Counted from the first letter of the stretch, positions 32,641 to 44,155 are shown. The stretch: 64,000 nt of DNA from Blastobasis lacticolella (GCA_905147135.1 LR990056.1:13464001-13528000), one strand, 5' to 3'. Notes: generated by a model not told the origin, from the letters alone. Made by a program: numbers and translations.

Positions 32641-33259
32641 TTGCAACCTACCTATTCACAAACTTTGTAACACATACAAAAACATAAAAAAGTCACAATC
32701 TCAGATCGTTATAGCACAGAGAACAAAATACAACGTACAAGTTACAGCTATATTTCAATTGAAACGTTCCCATTTCACATCCAATTGGCGACATGGAACC
32801 GTCATAATTGAGAAAAAGAAATGGAATTCTCCCTACAGATATATAGAGACAGAAGCAGCCCAATCCAGGATCCTTCAGTGCTAAAGACTAATAATATAGG
32901 TAAGGAAAATATGAAGGAGCTATCCATAATTCCATCACAGCCTGCGAGGCGTCAAACAAATTAAAAGGACGTCCTGCAGAGAAAAAACCTACCCTCAGCT
33001 CATATTAGGAAAATAACCCGTTCATTTATAGAGGTTTATTACTACTGAACATGCTCATAATAAACCTTAATACAGGTTATACGCTTAAGCTTAATAAACA
33101 GTGGAAAATCCCAACAAAACTTCAGAGAAAGTGACCACAAAATGTTGTAGTTTAGTCAAAATATTTCTCTATAAACGGTGTAATACAGGTCTGCCTTGTA
33201 CACAAAGGCTTCCATGCCACCACAAAGTAATTCCCGATTGTACTAAAATTAGGGCTGAT
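32641..33259. other. Unassigned intergenic DNA
   Basis: A short SINE-B tail scrap (ACACAGCGACATCTAGCCCC) ends at 32636. The remainder shows no ORF, hairpin or recurrent repeat. Confidence 0.35.
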
Positions 33260-33273
33260 ACCTAAATTCTATT

Positions 33274-33490
33274 CACTTGTGGGTGTCGTACAAGGCGACT
33301 AATGTTTTCGAGGCAAAAGATCAAGAGTCTCCGTAGTCTGGAAAATGGGCAGCAGCATTTTCCATTGTTATTTTTAAACACTGCGATCTCCAACCCGCCT
33401 GCCAAGCGTGGAGATTATGGCAATAACCTCCCCTTTCGTGGGAGAGGCCCGAAGTCCTGCAGTAGACTGTTACGGGCTGTGATGATGATG
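33274..33490 (+). mobile_element. SINE-C, 5'-truncated
   Basis: Starts GTGGGTGTCGTACAAGGCGA and ends CGGGCTGTGATGATGATG. ACCTAAATTCTATT before and ACCTAAACTATTT after are a plausible imperfect target duplication. The 64-codon ORF here is a shadow of the repeat. Confidence 0.75.
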
Positions 33491-33539
33491 ACCTAAACTA
33501 TTTAAGATATTCCTAATAAGAAAAATCAATTTTTTATAT

Positions 33540-33830
33540 ATAATAAGACCAGCTAGGCATTTGACCGCCATCTCACCTGGTGGTAAGTGACGATGCGGAA
33601 GATAATGGACCATGCCTATCTAGGATCAGATCCACTCTAGCCTTGAAAGCTTCTAGATTATAATTATCAGGGAACACAGTTGCAGGTAACGCGTTCCATT
33701 CCTTAGCCGTATGTATTATATAAAGGTTGAACGCAAGCGGCTCGTGCGGATGGCATAAGGATGAAGCGCTCGTCCGGATCGCGTTTCCCGATGGCGGAAA
33801 GGGCCCGGCGGAATGAGGTATTGCACTAAC
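33540..33830 (-). pseudogene. LINE-X 5'-truncated copy
   Basis: GCATTTGACCGCCATCTCAC, CTCTAGCCTTGAAAGCTTCT, GCGTTCCATTCCTTAGCCGT, GCGGCTCGTGCGGATGGCAT and TTTCCCGATGGCGGAAAGGG follow the LINE-X 3' UTR and end of ORF2. Small deletions break the reading frame. Confidence 0.75.
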
Positions 33831-34074
33831 ACAAGCCTTAGGTGAAACCTATATTCGCTAGAACACTCTTAATTTTATTACACCGATTTCGTAATGAGTG
33901 CCGCCTAAGTTAGTGCAATTTGTCACAATAATTGCATTTAGTATTTGAACGAAGCCCATAAATAGGCCTGAGACAGACGTACAGCGGAAGTTTAAGTAAT
34001 AATAAAATAAATTAAAAATATATATATTTCAGACGATTTAAGGACGATTCACGCTACACCGAGCCTGTTCCGAG

Positions 34075-34285
34075 AAAATATATTTTGTACTGCACTAACT
34101 TTACCTCCCTTTTTTTCGTACTTATTAACCTTCCTCTCGAATAACTCTATCTCCTACTCTTGAGTTTAAATCCGCATTAAATCCGTTGCGTAGTTCAAAA
34201 GATCTAAGATCTAAAGATCTACATAGATATATACATACATAGACACATAGGGATAGACGGGAAGCGACTTTGTGTGCGACTTTTC
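34075..34285 (-). repeat. Family F, reverse copy
   Basis: CCTTCCTCTCGAATAACTCT, AATCCGCATTAAATCCGTTG and CGTAGTTCAAAAGATCTAAG, then ACATACATAGACACATAGGG and GGGAAGCGACTTTG. The right part matches 525-575. Confidence 0.65.
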
Positions 34286-34669
34286 TATGTATACATAGAT
34301 GGACACCGAGGGCCAACTGAGTTATCATTGTTAGGCCGTTACTCAGTTGTACATACCATAGAAATAGAAATTAGGACCCGACACGTTGTAACGTGGGTCA
34401 TCCTTTAGCCGTTCTGTAATAATTTTCCGTTGATCACTTGTATGGAGATTTTACAATACTCCTACTGTCGCTATGCTACCTGTTACTATGTTAATTTGAA
34501 AGTCAGGCACAAGTAATTTAATTTAACTTTAGTAATTTGGTTTTTATTTTTTATTTTATGTAATTTTTTTTTATATGTCTGACCTAAATGCTAAATAAAT
34601 ACCTTTTTATTTATTTTTAAGTAGGCATGGCGTCCCAAAATCAAAATTGTACTCATCTATACATTGTAT

Positions 34670-34850
34670 AAAACAGTCGTTTCCCGCCATCTGTATCTAT
34701 CTATCTATGTACGCTTATATTTAACTTTTAAACGCAACCGATTTTAATGCAGTTTTCAACAATAGATAGAGTGATCGAAGGGGCAGGTTTATAAGTAAGA
34801 AAATGGGTAAGTAAGGGTTATGTCTACTACATGTATAGTCGGCCGGCATT
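34670..34850 (+). repeat. Family F, plus copy
   Basis: TCCCGCCATCTGTATCTATC, AACGCAACCGATTTTAATGC, GGCAGGTTTATAAGTAAGAA and AAATGGGTAAGTAAGGG. With 34075-34285 it makes an inverted pair about 400 bases apart. Confidence 0.6.
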
Positions 34851-35192
34851 ATATAAAGCATCAATTATGAATATATTTCTACTTACATACATTATTATTA
34901 TCCGCTGTAAATCGATGGTGTTTCTCTTACCTGAAAAGAAGAAAATATCACATCAGTTTTCATTATGACAAATTACATTGGTGGCCATTAGAACAATTTT
35001 TCAAATAGTACATAACTACGCGTTTCCTAATAATATCGATTATATCCAAAAATAACTTCTACATTGTTTGTAAGTCATCTGTGTATATAAATAATAAATT
35101 TTAATATTGTCCAAACTGTAAAAAGTTGATGCTAGGCCATTTTATAGGCAATTTATTATCCAGTAATATGTGAATGTAAAGAATACCGGCGA

Positions 35193-35545
35193 GTGCGTCG
35201 GTAGCCGAGTGGTTAAGGTATCCGTATCGTAAGCAAGAGGCACTGGGTTCGTATCCCACTGCGGTCATATAAAAATGACTCTTTTCTGAATTATGTACAT
35301 TCGTTGAATACTAACCGATGCTCTTACGGTGAGCGAAAACATCGTGAGGAAACCTGCACATTCAGGGGACTGAATGTGTAACCATGATCCAATGTGGTCT
35401 GCCCTGGTAGCAGGCTCACGGAGGTCAGATGGTAGTCGCTCCACTAGAATTACCTAATCTGCCAAATCCTGAATCATGGTTAAGGGATCCCAGGCCCTAG
35501 TGCGCGAGAGCACAACCGCGATATGAATGCCAAGATGATTATTTT
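35193..35545 (+). mobile_element. SINE-A, full length
   Basis: Head GCGTCGGTAGCCGAGTGGTT, box B GGTTCGTATCCC; body ACATTCAGGGGACTGAATGT; tail GGCCCTAGTGCGCGAGAGCA and GCCAAGATGATTATTTT. Target duplication not resolved. Confidence 0.85.
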
Positions 35546-36448
35546 ATTAACTTGTAAAAAGTTCTAAAATTTGTTTTTTTTATTTAAGATAGAAATCTAG
35601 GCTATGCCTACAAGACACCTTAAGCTTCATGCTTTAGTAGAATTAACGTCACATATTATCTATAGGTACAAAGCTGGGTTAGTACAACACGGGTATACCC
35701 CAAAAATAAAGGTAAATAAAGCCAATCAACTATTGCGACACGTAAATAAATAATAATCATTACGTGACTATCTAAATTCAGAAATAACAAACAAATATTT
35801 GGCCAGAGGATATAGGAATCGTCTATTTAGCTTAAGCAATAAATGTTTACAGAGTTCCATGAGACAAAAACACAAATATTTTGGTATAACCATCTGCTAA
35901 GCAATGTTGTTATGCCCAATTAAAAACAAAAAATACACGAAGTAATTACTGGGTTTTGATTACCGTGCTCGTACAAAATATGACGCGTTCTATATTAGGA
36001 TTGTTTTATGGTTCCTCGCTTTACCGTTATCCTTCGGGGAACCTCATTTTTAGCCGAATGTTTTCGTAATATATTTCTAGCGATTTCGTAACATGAAAGG
36101 TATTTACAAGATTTTTTTATCTTTCACGACCCTACAAACTTTTGATGTTTATCAAAAGAATTACATTAGCTTCATGAGCAATTTATTTTATTAGTGTTTC
36201 CTTAATAACTGTATTAGTTTGTTTAGTGTGGAAATATTACATACCATGATTTGCAGTTGTTTTTGGGCGGTTCTAATGTACTTACTGTTTGTTTTATGAA
36301 TTTATTTTCATGTAATTAGATCTGTAAGTAGACCAAAGTTTTGTGGGTCTCCTAAACCTTTACTATCGGAACAAAGTAAATTTTTTCTTGAACTCGAAGC
36401 CTATAACCTACGGTACCCTCACCGTCAATTAGATTTCTGTGGTCTTTA
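35546..36448. other. Unassigned intergenic DNA
   Basis: AT-rich, no ORF of 60 codons, no repeat recognised. Confidence 0.35.
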
Positions 36449-36572
36449 CTAGAGATGCCACAAATATTCGGCCACTATACGGTATTCCGCCTATTCGGCC
36501 ACTTTTTGTAATATTTTGGTATTCGGCCGAATAGTCAGCGATATTCGACCAAATTATTCGTGGGCGTCTCTA
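36449..36572. mobile_element. MITE-like element with TATTCGGC arrays
   Basis: TAGAGATGCCACAAATATTC at the left and, reverse-complemented, TAGAGACGCCCACGAATAAT at the right. Between them ATTCGGCC-type repeats alternate on both strands. The ends resemble insect elements with AGAGATGC termini; superfamily (possibly hAT) is a guess. Confidence 0.55.
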
Positions 36573-36699
36573 CTCCTACCAATGTCGTGCTTCACTTTTA
36601 TCTTTTCTGTAGAAACGTACTTTAAAGGTTAACTTTTACCTTTTACTCAAATAATACCTGTATTGTTGGAGGTCAGTGTTCCGAACCCTTTCTTAGCCA

Positions 36700-36765
36700 T
36701 TGTGTAATGTGTTTGTGGTGTTATTGTGTGTAAATAAATGTTTTCTATTCTATTCTATTCTAAAT
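36700..36765 (+). repeat. Retroposon-like 3' tail with (CTATT)n
   Basis: TTTGTGGTGTTATTGTGTGT, AAATAAATG and then three to four CTATT units at 36744-36761. A polyadenylation-type signal followed by a pentamer run suggests a LINE or SINE 3' end. Confidence 0.4.
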
Positions 36766-37473
36766 ATTTTCTCTGTACAGTACTAGAATAGATATTGTTC
36801 GTCGATGACTCCCAATCTATCAGTCTGATTACAACTTTGTTGGGATTTCACCTTCCATATTTATGTTGAATATTGTCATATCTCATGAATACTCATGATT
36901 CATGGTTTTACAAACTCGATTAATACCATTGCAACGTTTGCAACTGAAATCGCTGTTTACAGTTATTTTTATGAGAACAATAAAACTTTACGCTTCGAAT
37001 TAACCGTTATTCATCCGCACGTTTTATGTATTCAAAACACATACAGCGCTAACTTATCTGTTCAGTGGATAAAATCGAAACTAACGCGTTATTGTACTAA
37101 AATGACAGTTCGAAACACCACTGGCGACACCGTCAACTGAAAGGACAATTTGATCGCACTAGAGTGCTACAAACTTATAAGACACGGTGGCCAAAAATGG
37201 AACTAAGTGTCGTCGTTTTGAAGTGCCATTTTCTTGTCAACGACAGCGACGCCGTACACTCTGTAATGTTTGCTTTAATATGAGATCGATATCAGTATAG
37301 GTCTTCGCTTAGAACAGAAACTCATATGGAATTGGAAAACTTTTCCTTCCAGTATAAATCACACTTGAATGGATTTGCAGAAGAGTTCGTGGCTTATCGT
37401 GTCCTACTTAGAATGCTTTATTTATATGGTTTACCTAGGATTCGCGTAGAATTCAAAACTTTTATTTGATGTA

Positions 37474-37688
37474 AGCCCCTATTTTTGAATCATTCTCCTC
37501 GACGCGAGCGGTTTTCAATTTTGATTAACTGCATGAAAAATTCGATATTTTGATGCATGGTGCTGATTTTCTCTATTTTTGAACGGTACCCTTTTGGTAT
37601 TGCCAATATCTTGAAAAAATAATAAATTTTCCGAAAATCGAAATTTAAAACTGTTCGAATCGAAGCGAACGATTCAAAAATAGAGCCA
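37474..37688. mobile_element. Foldback family G, copy 3
   Basis: CCCCTATTTTTGAATCATTC at the left against GAACGATTCAAAAATAGAGC at the right. Longer than the other two copies (about 215 bp), with an AT-rich centre. The 70-codon minus ORF within is a by-product. Confidence 0.6.
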
Positions 37689-39060
37689 CTGCGGCCTTCC
37701 AAGAGGTTTCGTTAATCTACAATCGTTTGTGGTAGAAAAAAATGTATGGGATTTGACATAAGCTAACGTTATCTGACATAAGCGTTTGTGGTAGAAATTT
37801 TTGGTGCATAGACAGACAATTCACGTACTTTCGGTGTACAAAGGAGGCGGAATGGCGGATGATCCTACACAATCAGAGTCAATGTAGATGTTGGTAGAAA
37901 TAGTCGAATTTCGACCTGTCCATTTTCTACCATACACGCATCACGCAAGCGGAGCTGTCAAATATGGCTAGACCAACTGGTATGTTCAATCACAGAATGC
38001 TAAAGATGGACAGGGTGTGCGAATGGCTGTGTGCTGCGTGATAGTAGTGTGTACAAGAGTTTCAAGAAGGAAAAGACGTGATGTGCGATAAAGTGGAGTT
38101 AGGGATGATGAGAAGCATATTACCGTTTGTTAGCGTCTTGCTGGGCTTGTTTCTCAATTTACTAGTGTACCCGATATGTAGTTTTTGTAGGTCTGTATAT
38201 GTATATGTTGTCTTTGACAGTGTGGGGGTTTCGCCATGTTTACCTACTTTATTTTTGGGCCCTCGTTTATTTACTCATAGAGGAAAAAATTGAATATACC
38301 TACTAACAGAAAATATTTACTACATCATCCATGAGGTTTGTTTATTTTTCTAGTTGAGGATGAATATTTCGAATTAGAGTAACGATTTAGGTTCAAAAAT
38401 GTTTATGCCGAAAATCAAAACGAATAGGTTGATCGAAACGAGGAGAGCGATTAAGAGCTTTAAGGAGACACCTTAAAGCTATGATAGGAATGATACCTTA
38501 TAGGAATGATTTATTCTAATATAACAAAAATTCTATATATTTTGGCCTCATATTAAGGTAATTTTAAAACACTTCAATTCTTAACTAAAACAAAGTAGGT
38601 ACAAACACACAATTTCAATAAATCATGAACCAATGCGATGCCAAAAAAGACCCCAGCTCAGCATAAGCTACACCTTGTGCTCAGCGCTGATTTTTAGAAG
38701 AATCTTGACGTTATGGCAACCTGCATGAAGCACACAGCATAAATAAAATACACACACACAGCATAATAAAGCAGTACACACTTCTATCACCATGCACACC
38801 GACGTTCGCACACCCTATCCATTTTTAGTATTCTGTGATCGAACACTAGAAAGCTAATACAGCATCGAGCTGTAAATCGAGAAGCAATTAAGTAGGACAC
38901 AAAAGGCTGCGTCACAAAGCACGTATTGCGGTGCACAAGTGAGCCATTGTAATGCCTCTACCAGGAGACAATACTGTGCCAGAGGTAGAAAATCGAAATA
39001 GTTCAGCATTTTATTGGAAAGCCACCACGCAGTTGAAATAGTGGTGAATTTTCATCCGCC
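37689..39060. other. Unassigned intergenic DNA
   Basis: The 71-codon plus ORF at 38078 (two hydrophobic stretches, ILPFVSVLLGLFLNLLVYPI) is too short and isolated to call. Segments at 37805-38060 and 38755-39060 share reversed words (CACACCCTATCCATTTTTAG against GATGGACAGGGTGTGCGAAT), hinting at an old long inverted repeat about 0.8-1.2 kb across. Confidence 0.35.
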
Positions 39061-39433
39061 ATGTTCGTTTGAGGAGCGTCGGTGGCGGAGCAGTTAGGGT
39101 ATTCGACTCTTAAGCGCTGCGGATACCGCTGCGGCCATGTACCAATTACTCTTTTATGAATTATGTACATTCGTTGAGTACTAACCGATGCTATTACGGT
39201 GAGGGAAAATATCGTGATTGAAACTGCACATTCAGGTGACTGAATGTATAACTATGATCCAATCTGGTCAGGTCCCCTGGTTGCAGGGTCACGGAGGTCG
39301 GATGGCAGTCGCTCCACTGTGATTATCTGATCTGCCAAATCCTGGATCATGATCAAGGCGGACTCCAGGCCCTCGTGCGCGAGAGCACAACCGGGACAAT
39401 AACGCCGAGATAATAAGATGCTCGTTTGAGGAG
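39061..39433 (+). mobile_element. SINE-A, full length with 16-bp target duplication
   Basis: The SINE lies at 39077-39417 between ATGTTCGTTTGAGGAG (39061-39076) and ATGCTCGTTTGAGGAG (39418-39433), one mismatch. The head is degenerate (GTGGCGGAGCAGTTAGGG) and box B is damaged by a deletion (ATACCGCTGCGGCC). Body and tail complete to ACAATAACGCCGAGATAATA. Confidence 0.88.
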
Positions 39434-40204
39434 ATGGCCGACTTTTTGCGGCGCGTTTTACGACAACGCGACTCCCGACTTACGAATCCCGACTGGTAGC
39501 GACACGAACGCACGGTAGCTGCATTTGTCTAGCGATGGAGACTCCTTCAATTAGACAAACAGATTTGAAAGTTAAGCTACCTTTACGACTGAACACATTT
39601 TGCTTCATACTCTATGATCGCTACCACACTTCACAATGTCCTATTATTTGTTGTGTGCGTCGTTTGAGCCCGCGGGCTGAATTTACCAAAACTTGGGCAT
39701 AATGATGGGTGACCGGTAGAACAGAATGTAGGTGTCACCAACCCCATCGATTGACTCGAGATATCTGCTATAATATCTGCCAAGCCGGTCACCACAGGGC
39801 CGGTTGATCGCAAGCGACTATTGCCAATTACCACCTAATATATATTATTAAACTAAACTTTCTCCAACAATAACACTGTAGTTCTACCCCACTCACTCAG
39901 GTACAGTCGCCCACATAGATTGCGTATTCCGACCCGAGCTTTCAAATCATCATAACGTCGCGATAACGCAGTCGCTCGCGTCGCTGCAATCACTGAAAGT
40001 TCTCTGTCGATACTTCACCGCGTATGTCATTTGATTTTGGTAAAGATCACGGGGTGAGGTTTTGTTTGCATCGAAATGGAACTTTATTGACAGGTGTGTA
40101 TGGTGGTTATTTGAATGCTAATTTGAATGTGGTTCTGACAAATAAAGATACTGTAACAGGCATTCCTCTGAATATAGAGAATATTCTAGCGTTTGGTAGA
40201 TGTT
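39434..40204. other. Unassigned intergenic DNA
   Basis: ORFs of 67 codons (39631 minus) and 60 codons (40024 plus) have no recognisable features. Confidence 0.35.
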
Positions 40205-40975
40205 AAGTAGGCGACACACGTACGAGCTTAAAGTACGCGGTTTTTAAGTTCGCGTACTTACTCGGCTTGACTTAGGTGATGGACGTACGAATATAAAGGA
40301 CGCTGTTTTTAAGTTCACGAACTTATCCGACTTGCTTTTTTATGTATTCCGTAAATAATTTGAGTCAATAGTTTCGAAAATCAGTCACATCCACAACGGA
40401 AAACATAAAGTTAATTAAACTTAAACTTAGAGCGTCGGTGGCTGAGTGGGTAGAGGTCCCGGGTTCGAATCCCGCTCCGGCCATGTACCAATGACTGTTT
40501 TCTGAGTTATGTAAATTAGTTGAATGCTAACCGATGCTCTTACGGTGAGGAAAAACATCGTGATGAAAGCTGCACATTCAGGCGACTGGAAGTGTAACCA
40601 TGATCCAATCTGGTTCCCCTGGTAGAAGGGTCATGGAGGTCAGATGGCAGTCGCTCCACTGTAATTACCTGACCTGCCAAATCCTGGATCATGGCCAAGG
40701 CGGACCCCGGGCCCTCGTGCGCGAAACTTAAACTAATTTTATGAACAAAACAAAATTGCACGAGATATATAAAAAAAATCGGCTCGCAGCTCGCGGCGCA
40801 GACAGACGCGCGAGCCGAAGCCGCGAGCCGCAAGCTACGAGCAGAAATCAAACATGTTGAATCGTCGACGAACTTATTCGGCGGTTTTAAAGTATGCGTA
40901 CTTAGGCTGACAGACGAGCGAGTAAAGTAGTCGAGCCACAAGTTCGCGTACTTACTCGCACGTCTGTCAGCCACT
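40205..40975. mobile_element. Probable TIR element split by a SINE-A
   Basis: The left edge (GGCGACACACGTACGAGCTT, GTTCGCGTACTTACTCGGC) resembles the complement of the right edge (CAAGTTCGCGTACTTACTCG, CACGTCTGTCAGCC). The right end has its own hairpin at 40909-40975: GGCTGACAGACGAGCGAGTA pairs with TACTCGCACGTCTGTCAGCC. The 296-bp SINE-A at 40428 divides the element. A GC-rich block at 40780-40850 repeats GCGAGCCG-type words. Boundaries are approximate. Confidence 0.5.
40417..40734 (+). mobile_element. SINE-A lacking its 3' tail, with perfect 11-bp duplication
   Basis: The copy at 40428-40723 sits between AAACTTAAACT at 40417-40427 and 40724-40734. The head lacks the anticodon arm (GTGGCTGAGTGGGTAGAGGT runs straight to CCCGGGTTCGAATCCC). 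The 3' end stops at GGGCCCTCGTGCGCG, so the usual last ~40 bases are absent although the duplication is intact. Confidence 0.88.
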
Positions 40976-41029
40976 TTAAAGTTCTACATTTAACTGGCTA
41001 ATATTCCTCGGCAAGAGTTGGTTGGCCCT

Positions 41030-41105
41030 GTGATGGTACAAGCTTTGCTTAGTTTAGGGCTAGATGGCGCTGTGTTAATTTGTCCACGAATATTTATATT
41101 TATTT
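41030..41105 (+). mobile_element. SINE-B 3' fragment
   Basis: GGTACAAGCTTTGCTTAGTT, AGGGCTAGATGGCGCTGTGT and TTGTCCACGAATATTTAT. It faces the next SINE-B tail to tail. Confidence 0.8.
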
Positions 41106-41119
41106 ACCCATAAAAAAAA

Positions 41120-41397
41120 ACAATGCTTTGACAAAATCACACAGCGCCATCTAGCACCAAAGTAAGCAAAGCTTGTGGTGTTAGATAACTGATAAACTAC
41201 TTACATAATTTTTTTAAATAAGCACTGATCTGGATCATGGATTATGGATCTGGGTGTACTTATTTTTTAAATAAGTACACCCAGATCCATAACAAAAATA
41301 AAATTCATCATTTCAATTTCTGCTCGGCCCCAATCGATCCCGAAACCTCTGAATGGCAGACTGGCATGTGAACCAACTAAACCACTCAGGTCGTCAA
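41120..41397 (-). mobile_element. SINE-B, full length, with an inserted hairpin
   Basis: The tail ACACAGCGCCATCTAGCACC is at the left; the damaged head (CGGCCCCAATCGATCCCGAA, TAAACCACTCAGGTCGTC) at the right. Between 41243 and 41291 part of the body is duplicated as a perfect inverted repeat. Confidence 0.85.
41243..41291. repeat. Perfect hairpin, 23-bp arms, 3-base loop
   Basis: 41243-41265 (starting TATGGATCTGGGTG) and 41269-41291 (ending CACCCAGATCCATA) are exact reverse complements. The sequence is the SINE-B body around its GGGTCTGGGTGT block, doubled back on itself. Confidence 0.95.
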
Positions 41398-41774
41398 TTA
41401 CAAAAACTAATCCTGTCGACATTATTTTCGAACACACTATATTAACGCTTTAAACCTAAAAGAGCATAATTCCACGTTTAATAATCGTTATCACCAAACA
41501 AATGGAACCCAAAAACAAACTTCTGGAGCAACGTGGCGACTTTGTCACTAGGAGCGAATGCACGCCGCGTCGCTGGCACTGTCAGCGCTCGCGTAACTTC
41601 GTGTAAGTTCGTGCCACTTCGGTTTTAGCCGGGCCATGTTATGTCCGATACATATTTTCCAACGCGCAACTTTGCTGCAGTTTGTTCCTCTCTGTGTTGC
41701 CATACTTCTGGTTATGGGTCAGCGCAATATGTGTTTTATCATGACCATAAGCTCGTGACAACCTGGGCCACGAG

Positions 41775-42215
41775 TGCGCTAATTTATTTGGCTCCATTGA
41801 ATTGCAATTGAATCACAATGGCAGCTCAATGGCAGTTTTAATGAGGGTGTTCACGGTTTCAGATAGCGCTAATGAGGCGCAAGGTCAGCTGTCAAAATAC
41901 TGTCGTGCCATTGGACAGAAATAACTGCTGTAAAATTACGAATCTATTCCAGCCAATTACTCTGTTATACCTTTAACCTGACAGAAAACCTTACGTCGCA
42001 GTAACGCCATTTCGTGGATTTTGTAACCGCGAAATCCTCATTGTAACATAATACCAAAAACACGTAAAACTGCTATTGCAAAAATGCAATCCAATTATAA
42101 TTCAATCAAGGCATTAGTAGTAGTAGCAGAACACCAAAACGTGTCAAACTGCTATTGAGCTGCAAGTACGATCCAATTACAAATAAATAGTGAAATTAGT
42201 AAACTTGAGAGACTT
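41775..42215. mobile_element. Foldback family M copy with a nested foldback
   Basis: Left arm: GAGTGCGCTAATTTATTTGG, AATCACAATGGCAGCTCAAT. Right arm: AAACTGCTATTGCAAAAATG and a second arm-like block, AAACTGCTATTGAGCTGCAA, ending GAAATTAGTAAACTTGAGAG. The nested element at about 41840-42042 has ends AATGAGGGTGTTCACGGTT and, reverse-complemented, AATGAGGATTTCGCGGTTA. Confidence 0.55.
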
Positions 42216-42235
42216 GAGGCTCCTCATATTACAAA

Positions 42236-42345
42236 TGCATTATGTCTATTTTCTGGTCTACGGAAATCCTAAAGGGTCTGCCTGCAAACATTAGGGGAAA
42301 AGGTTGGTGTTAATTTCTACTCTGCCGACACGACACGTCTAAAGA
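42236..42345 (-). mobile_element. SINE-C 5' fragment, diverged
   Basis: TCTATTTTCTGGTCTACGGA, then AGGTTGGTGTTAATTTCTAC and TCTGCCGACACGACACG, the reverse complement of the SINE-C 5' half with small deletions. Confidence 0.6.
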
Positions 42346-42841
42346 TAGACTGAATCCGGCTCTGGGGTGGCCGGTACATCTCTGTTTGTTTCCATCATAC
42401 TTTGTTATCACTTGACGATTGAAAGAGATATTTTAATGTCCTACTCAATAAAGAAATTTTGATACTGAGAGTGCTTGGTAGGAACCTAATGTAGGTATAA
42501 GAATTTATACCCACTAACATTTACACTACTTGCATTTGTCCGGTAAATGTAACAAACCAGAACCAGGTCGAACAAAGACTGATAAAGTAATACTGTCAGT
42601 AAAGTGTACCATGACTTTGAGTTCGATTTCCAGTAGTAGCAGACAGGCTTCTACCGCTTTATATAATAGCAGAATAGCAGGCCCGTAGGCACCTTCGCGT
42701 ATCTGCGGAACTGAGCTTTAGCCTCTTTAGCGTTTAGTGTTTATATTATTTTTATTTATTTTTTCTCCATTATTTATTTGTTCCTTGTTTAATTTATTTT
42801 AATTTTATATAATTTTTTTGTATATGTCTAAATAAATACTT

Positions 42842-42937
42842 TTTTTTTTTAGCGTAACCGTCCGGCGCTCGCAGCTCTCCAATCGTCCCGTGACCAGTAT
42901 ACATGTAGCTGCGTCAAAATATCGGGCTACTCGTAGG
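42842..42937 (-). repeat. Family P fragment
   Basis: CGTCCGGCGCTCGCAGCTCT, CAATCGTCCCGTGACCAGTA and GCGTCAAAATATCGGGCTAC are the reverse complement of 13240-13330. An AATAAATAC and T-run just before it (42825-42850) belongs to another tail. Confidence 0.65.
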
Positions 42938-43391
42938 ATACTTTTGAAATATGTGACACCTAATGACCACGATAGTTTAAATTATTATGTCATAATATGA
43001 AACACTCAATGTGGCAGGTTTATCTGACGGTCTCTGTGATACTGTCATAGAAGCGTTGCATTTTAATAACAGAATTAAAAACATTTTTTCTTTTTTGCTC
43101 TTTTACCTTTACCTACAGCCTGCAGTACTTTGAACATACATGATTATTTGATTATAATTACACTTAATTTATTATTTTTTAGTTACACTTAATTACAATA
43201 AATTACTTATTGAAAAACTCGACTTAAAAAAATTTTTCACTTTATTTGGAAAATAATTTGGGGCGAGGGGGCCTCCGCTCCTTCGTTGCCCCGAGGCCTG
43301 TGGACCTCTAAATCCGGCCCTGGATTCATATTAGAGTGACACAAACTTATCTGATCCGGTGGCCAATACTAGTACCACCAGCGGGTACTGT

Positions 43392-43528
43392 CTAACTCAG
43401 TTGGTAACTGAATTTGACATTAAATAATTCTACACTACGTCATCTACTTTGGCCACTGGCAATAGCGTCTACCAAATTAGAGTAGTGTAAGATTATTTTA
43501 TGTCAAATTCAGTTGCCCACTGAGATAG
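43392..43528. mobile_element. Foldback element, 137 bp, ~47-bp arms
   Basis: CTAACTCAGTTGGTAACTGA and following bases pair with the complement of 43482-43528 (AATTCAGTTGCCCACTGAGA), with about six mismatches over 47 positions. It interrupts the first of two related ~200-bp segments (43330-43640 and 43915-44200). Confidence 0.7.
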
Positions 43529-44006
43529 CCAATAGCGCCTCTGGAACTATTTTAAGTGATACCATTTGTATCAATGTCAATGTCAACAACAGCGACGCTG
43601 CAGATAAGTTTGTGACAAATTAAAATGAATCATATTACCGCCACATTATCGTTTCATATTATGATGCATATTAGATATTAAGTTAATTAACTTTAGCATT
43701 GTATTGTTTTCTTTGATTTGTTTTACTATATACATTGTTATGCATTGTATTGTTAGCCTCTCTCACCGATTTGCGTTAAGCTGTAAACTTTTATAAGACC
43801 TTTTTCTGTGTAACTTGTGAAATTTAATTGTGGTGTCTCCTAATTGGCTTTTCGATGTTAAGCTATTGTACATTTTCTTTGTTGCACGCTGTGAGACATT
43901 CAAATAAAATAAAATAGAGTGCCGCGACTTATCCAGTAGCCAATACTGGAACTAAGTGACCCCATTTTTAATTGTCATATCAATGTCAAGAACAGCGCCG
44001 CTGCAG

Positions 44007-44155
44007 TGGCCCTAGCACAAGTGTGTCCGCGACAAAGGTCGCGCCGCGAGAGAGCGTTTGTCTCTTTCTCTTAATACTAAGACGAAAGATATAGCAATAC
44101 CTATGTCGCGCTTTTTCTCGCTTATCGCGCGCGAGAGCAACTTGTGCTAGGCCTA
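44007..44155. mobile_element. Foldback element inserted in segment Q
   Basis: TGGCCCTAGCACAAGTGTGT at the left and AACTTGTGCTAGGCCTA at the right form inverted ends. Inner arms GCGCCGCGAGAGAGCG and CGCGCGCGAGAGCA are also complementary in part. Copy 1 of segment Q reads GCTGCAGATAAG without interruption at this point; here CAG flanks both ends. Confidence 0.7.

Noticed and set aside
38078..38293. 71-codon ORF with hydrophobic segments
   Set aside because: Short, isolated, in AT-rich DNA where such frames arise often; no splice or promoter support.
40540..40974. 144-codon minus ORF
   Set aside because: Runs through the SINE-A and a foldback hairpin; no domain and no shared frame with sister copies.
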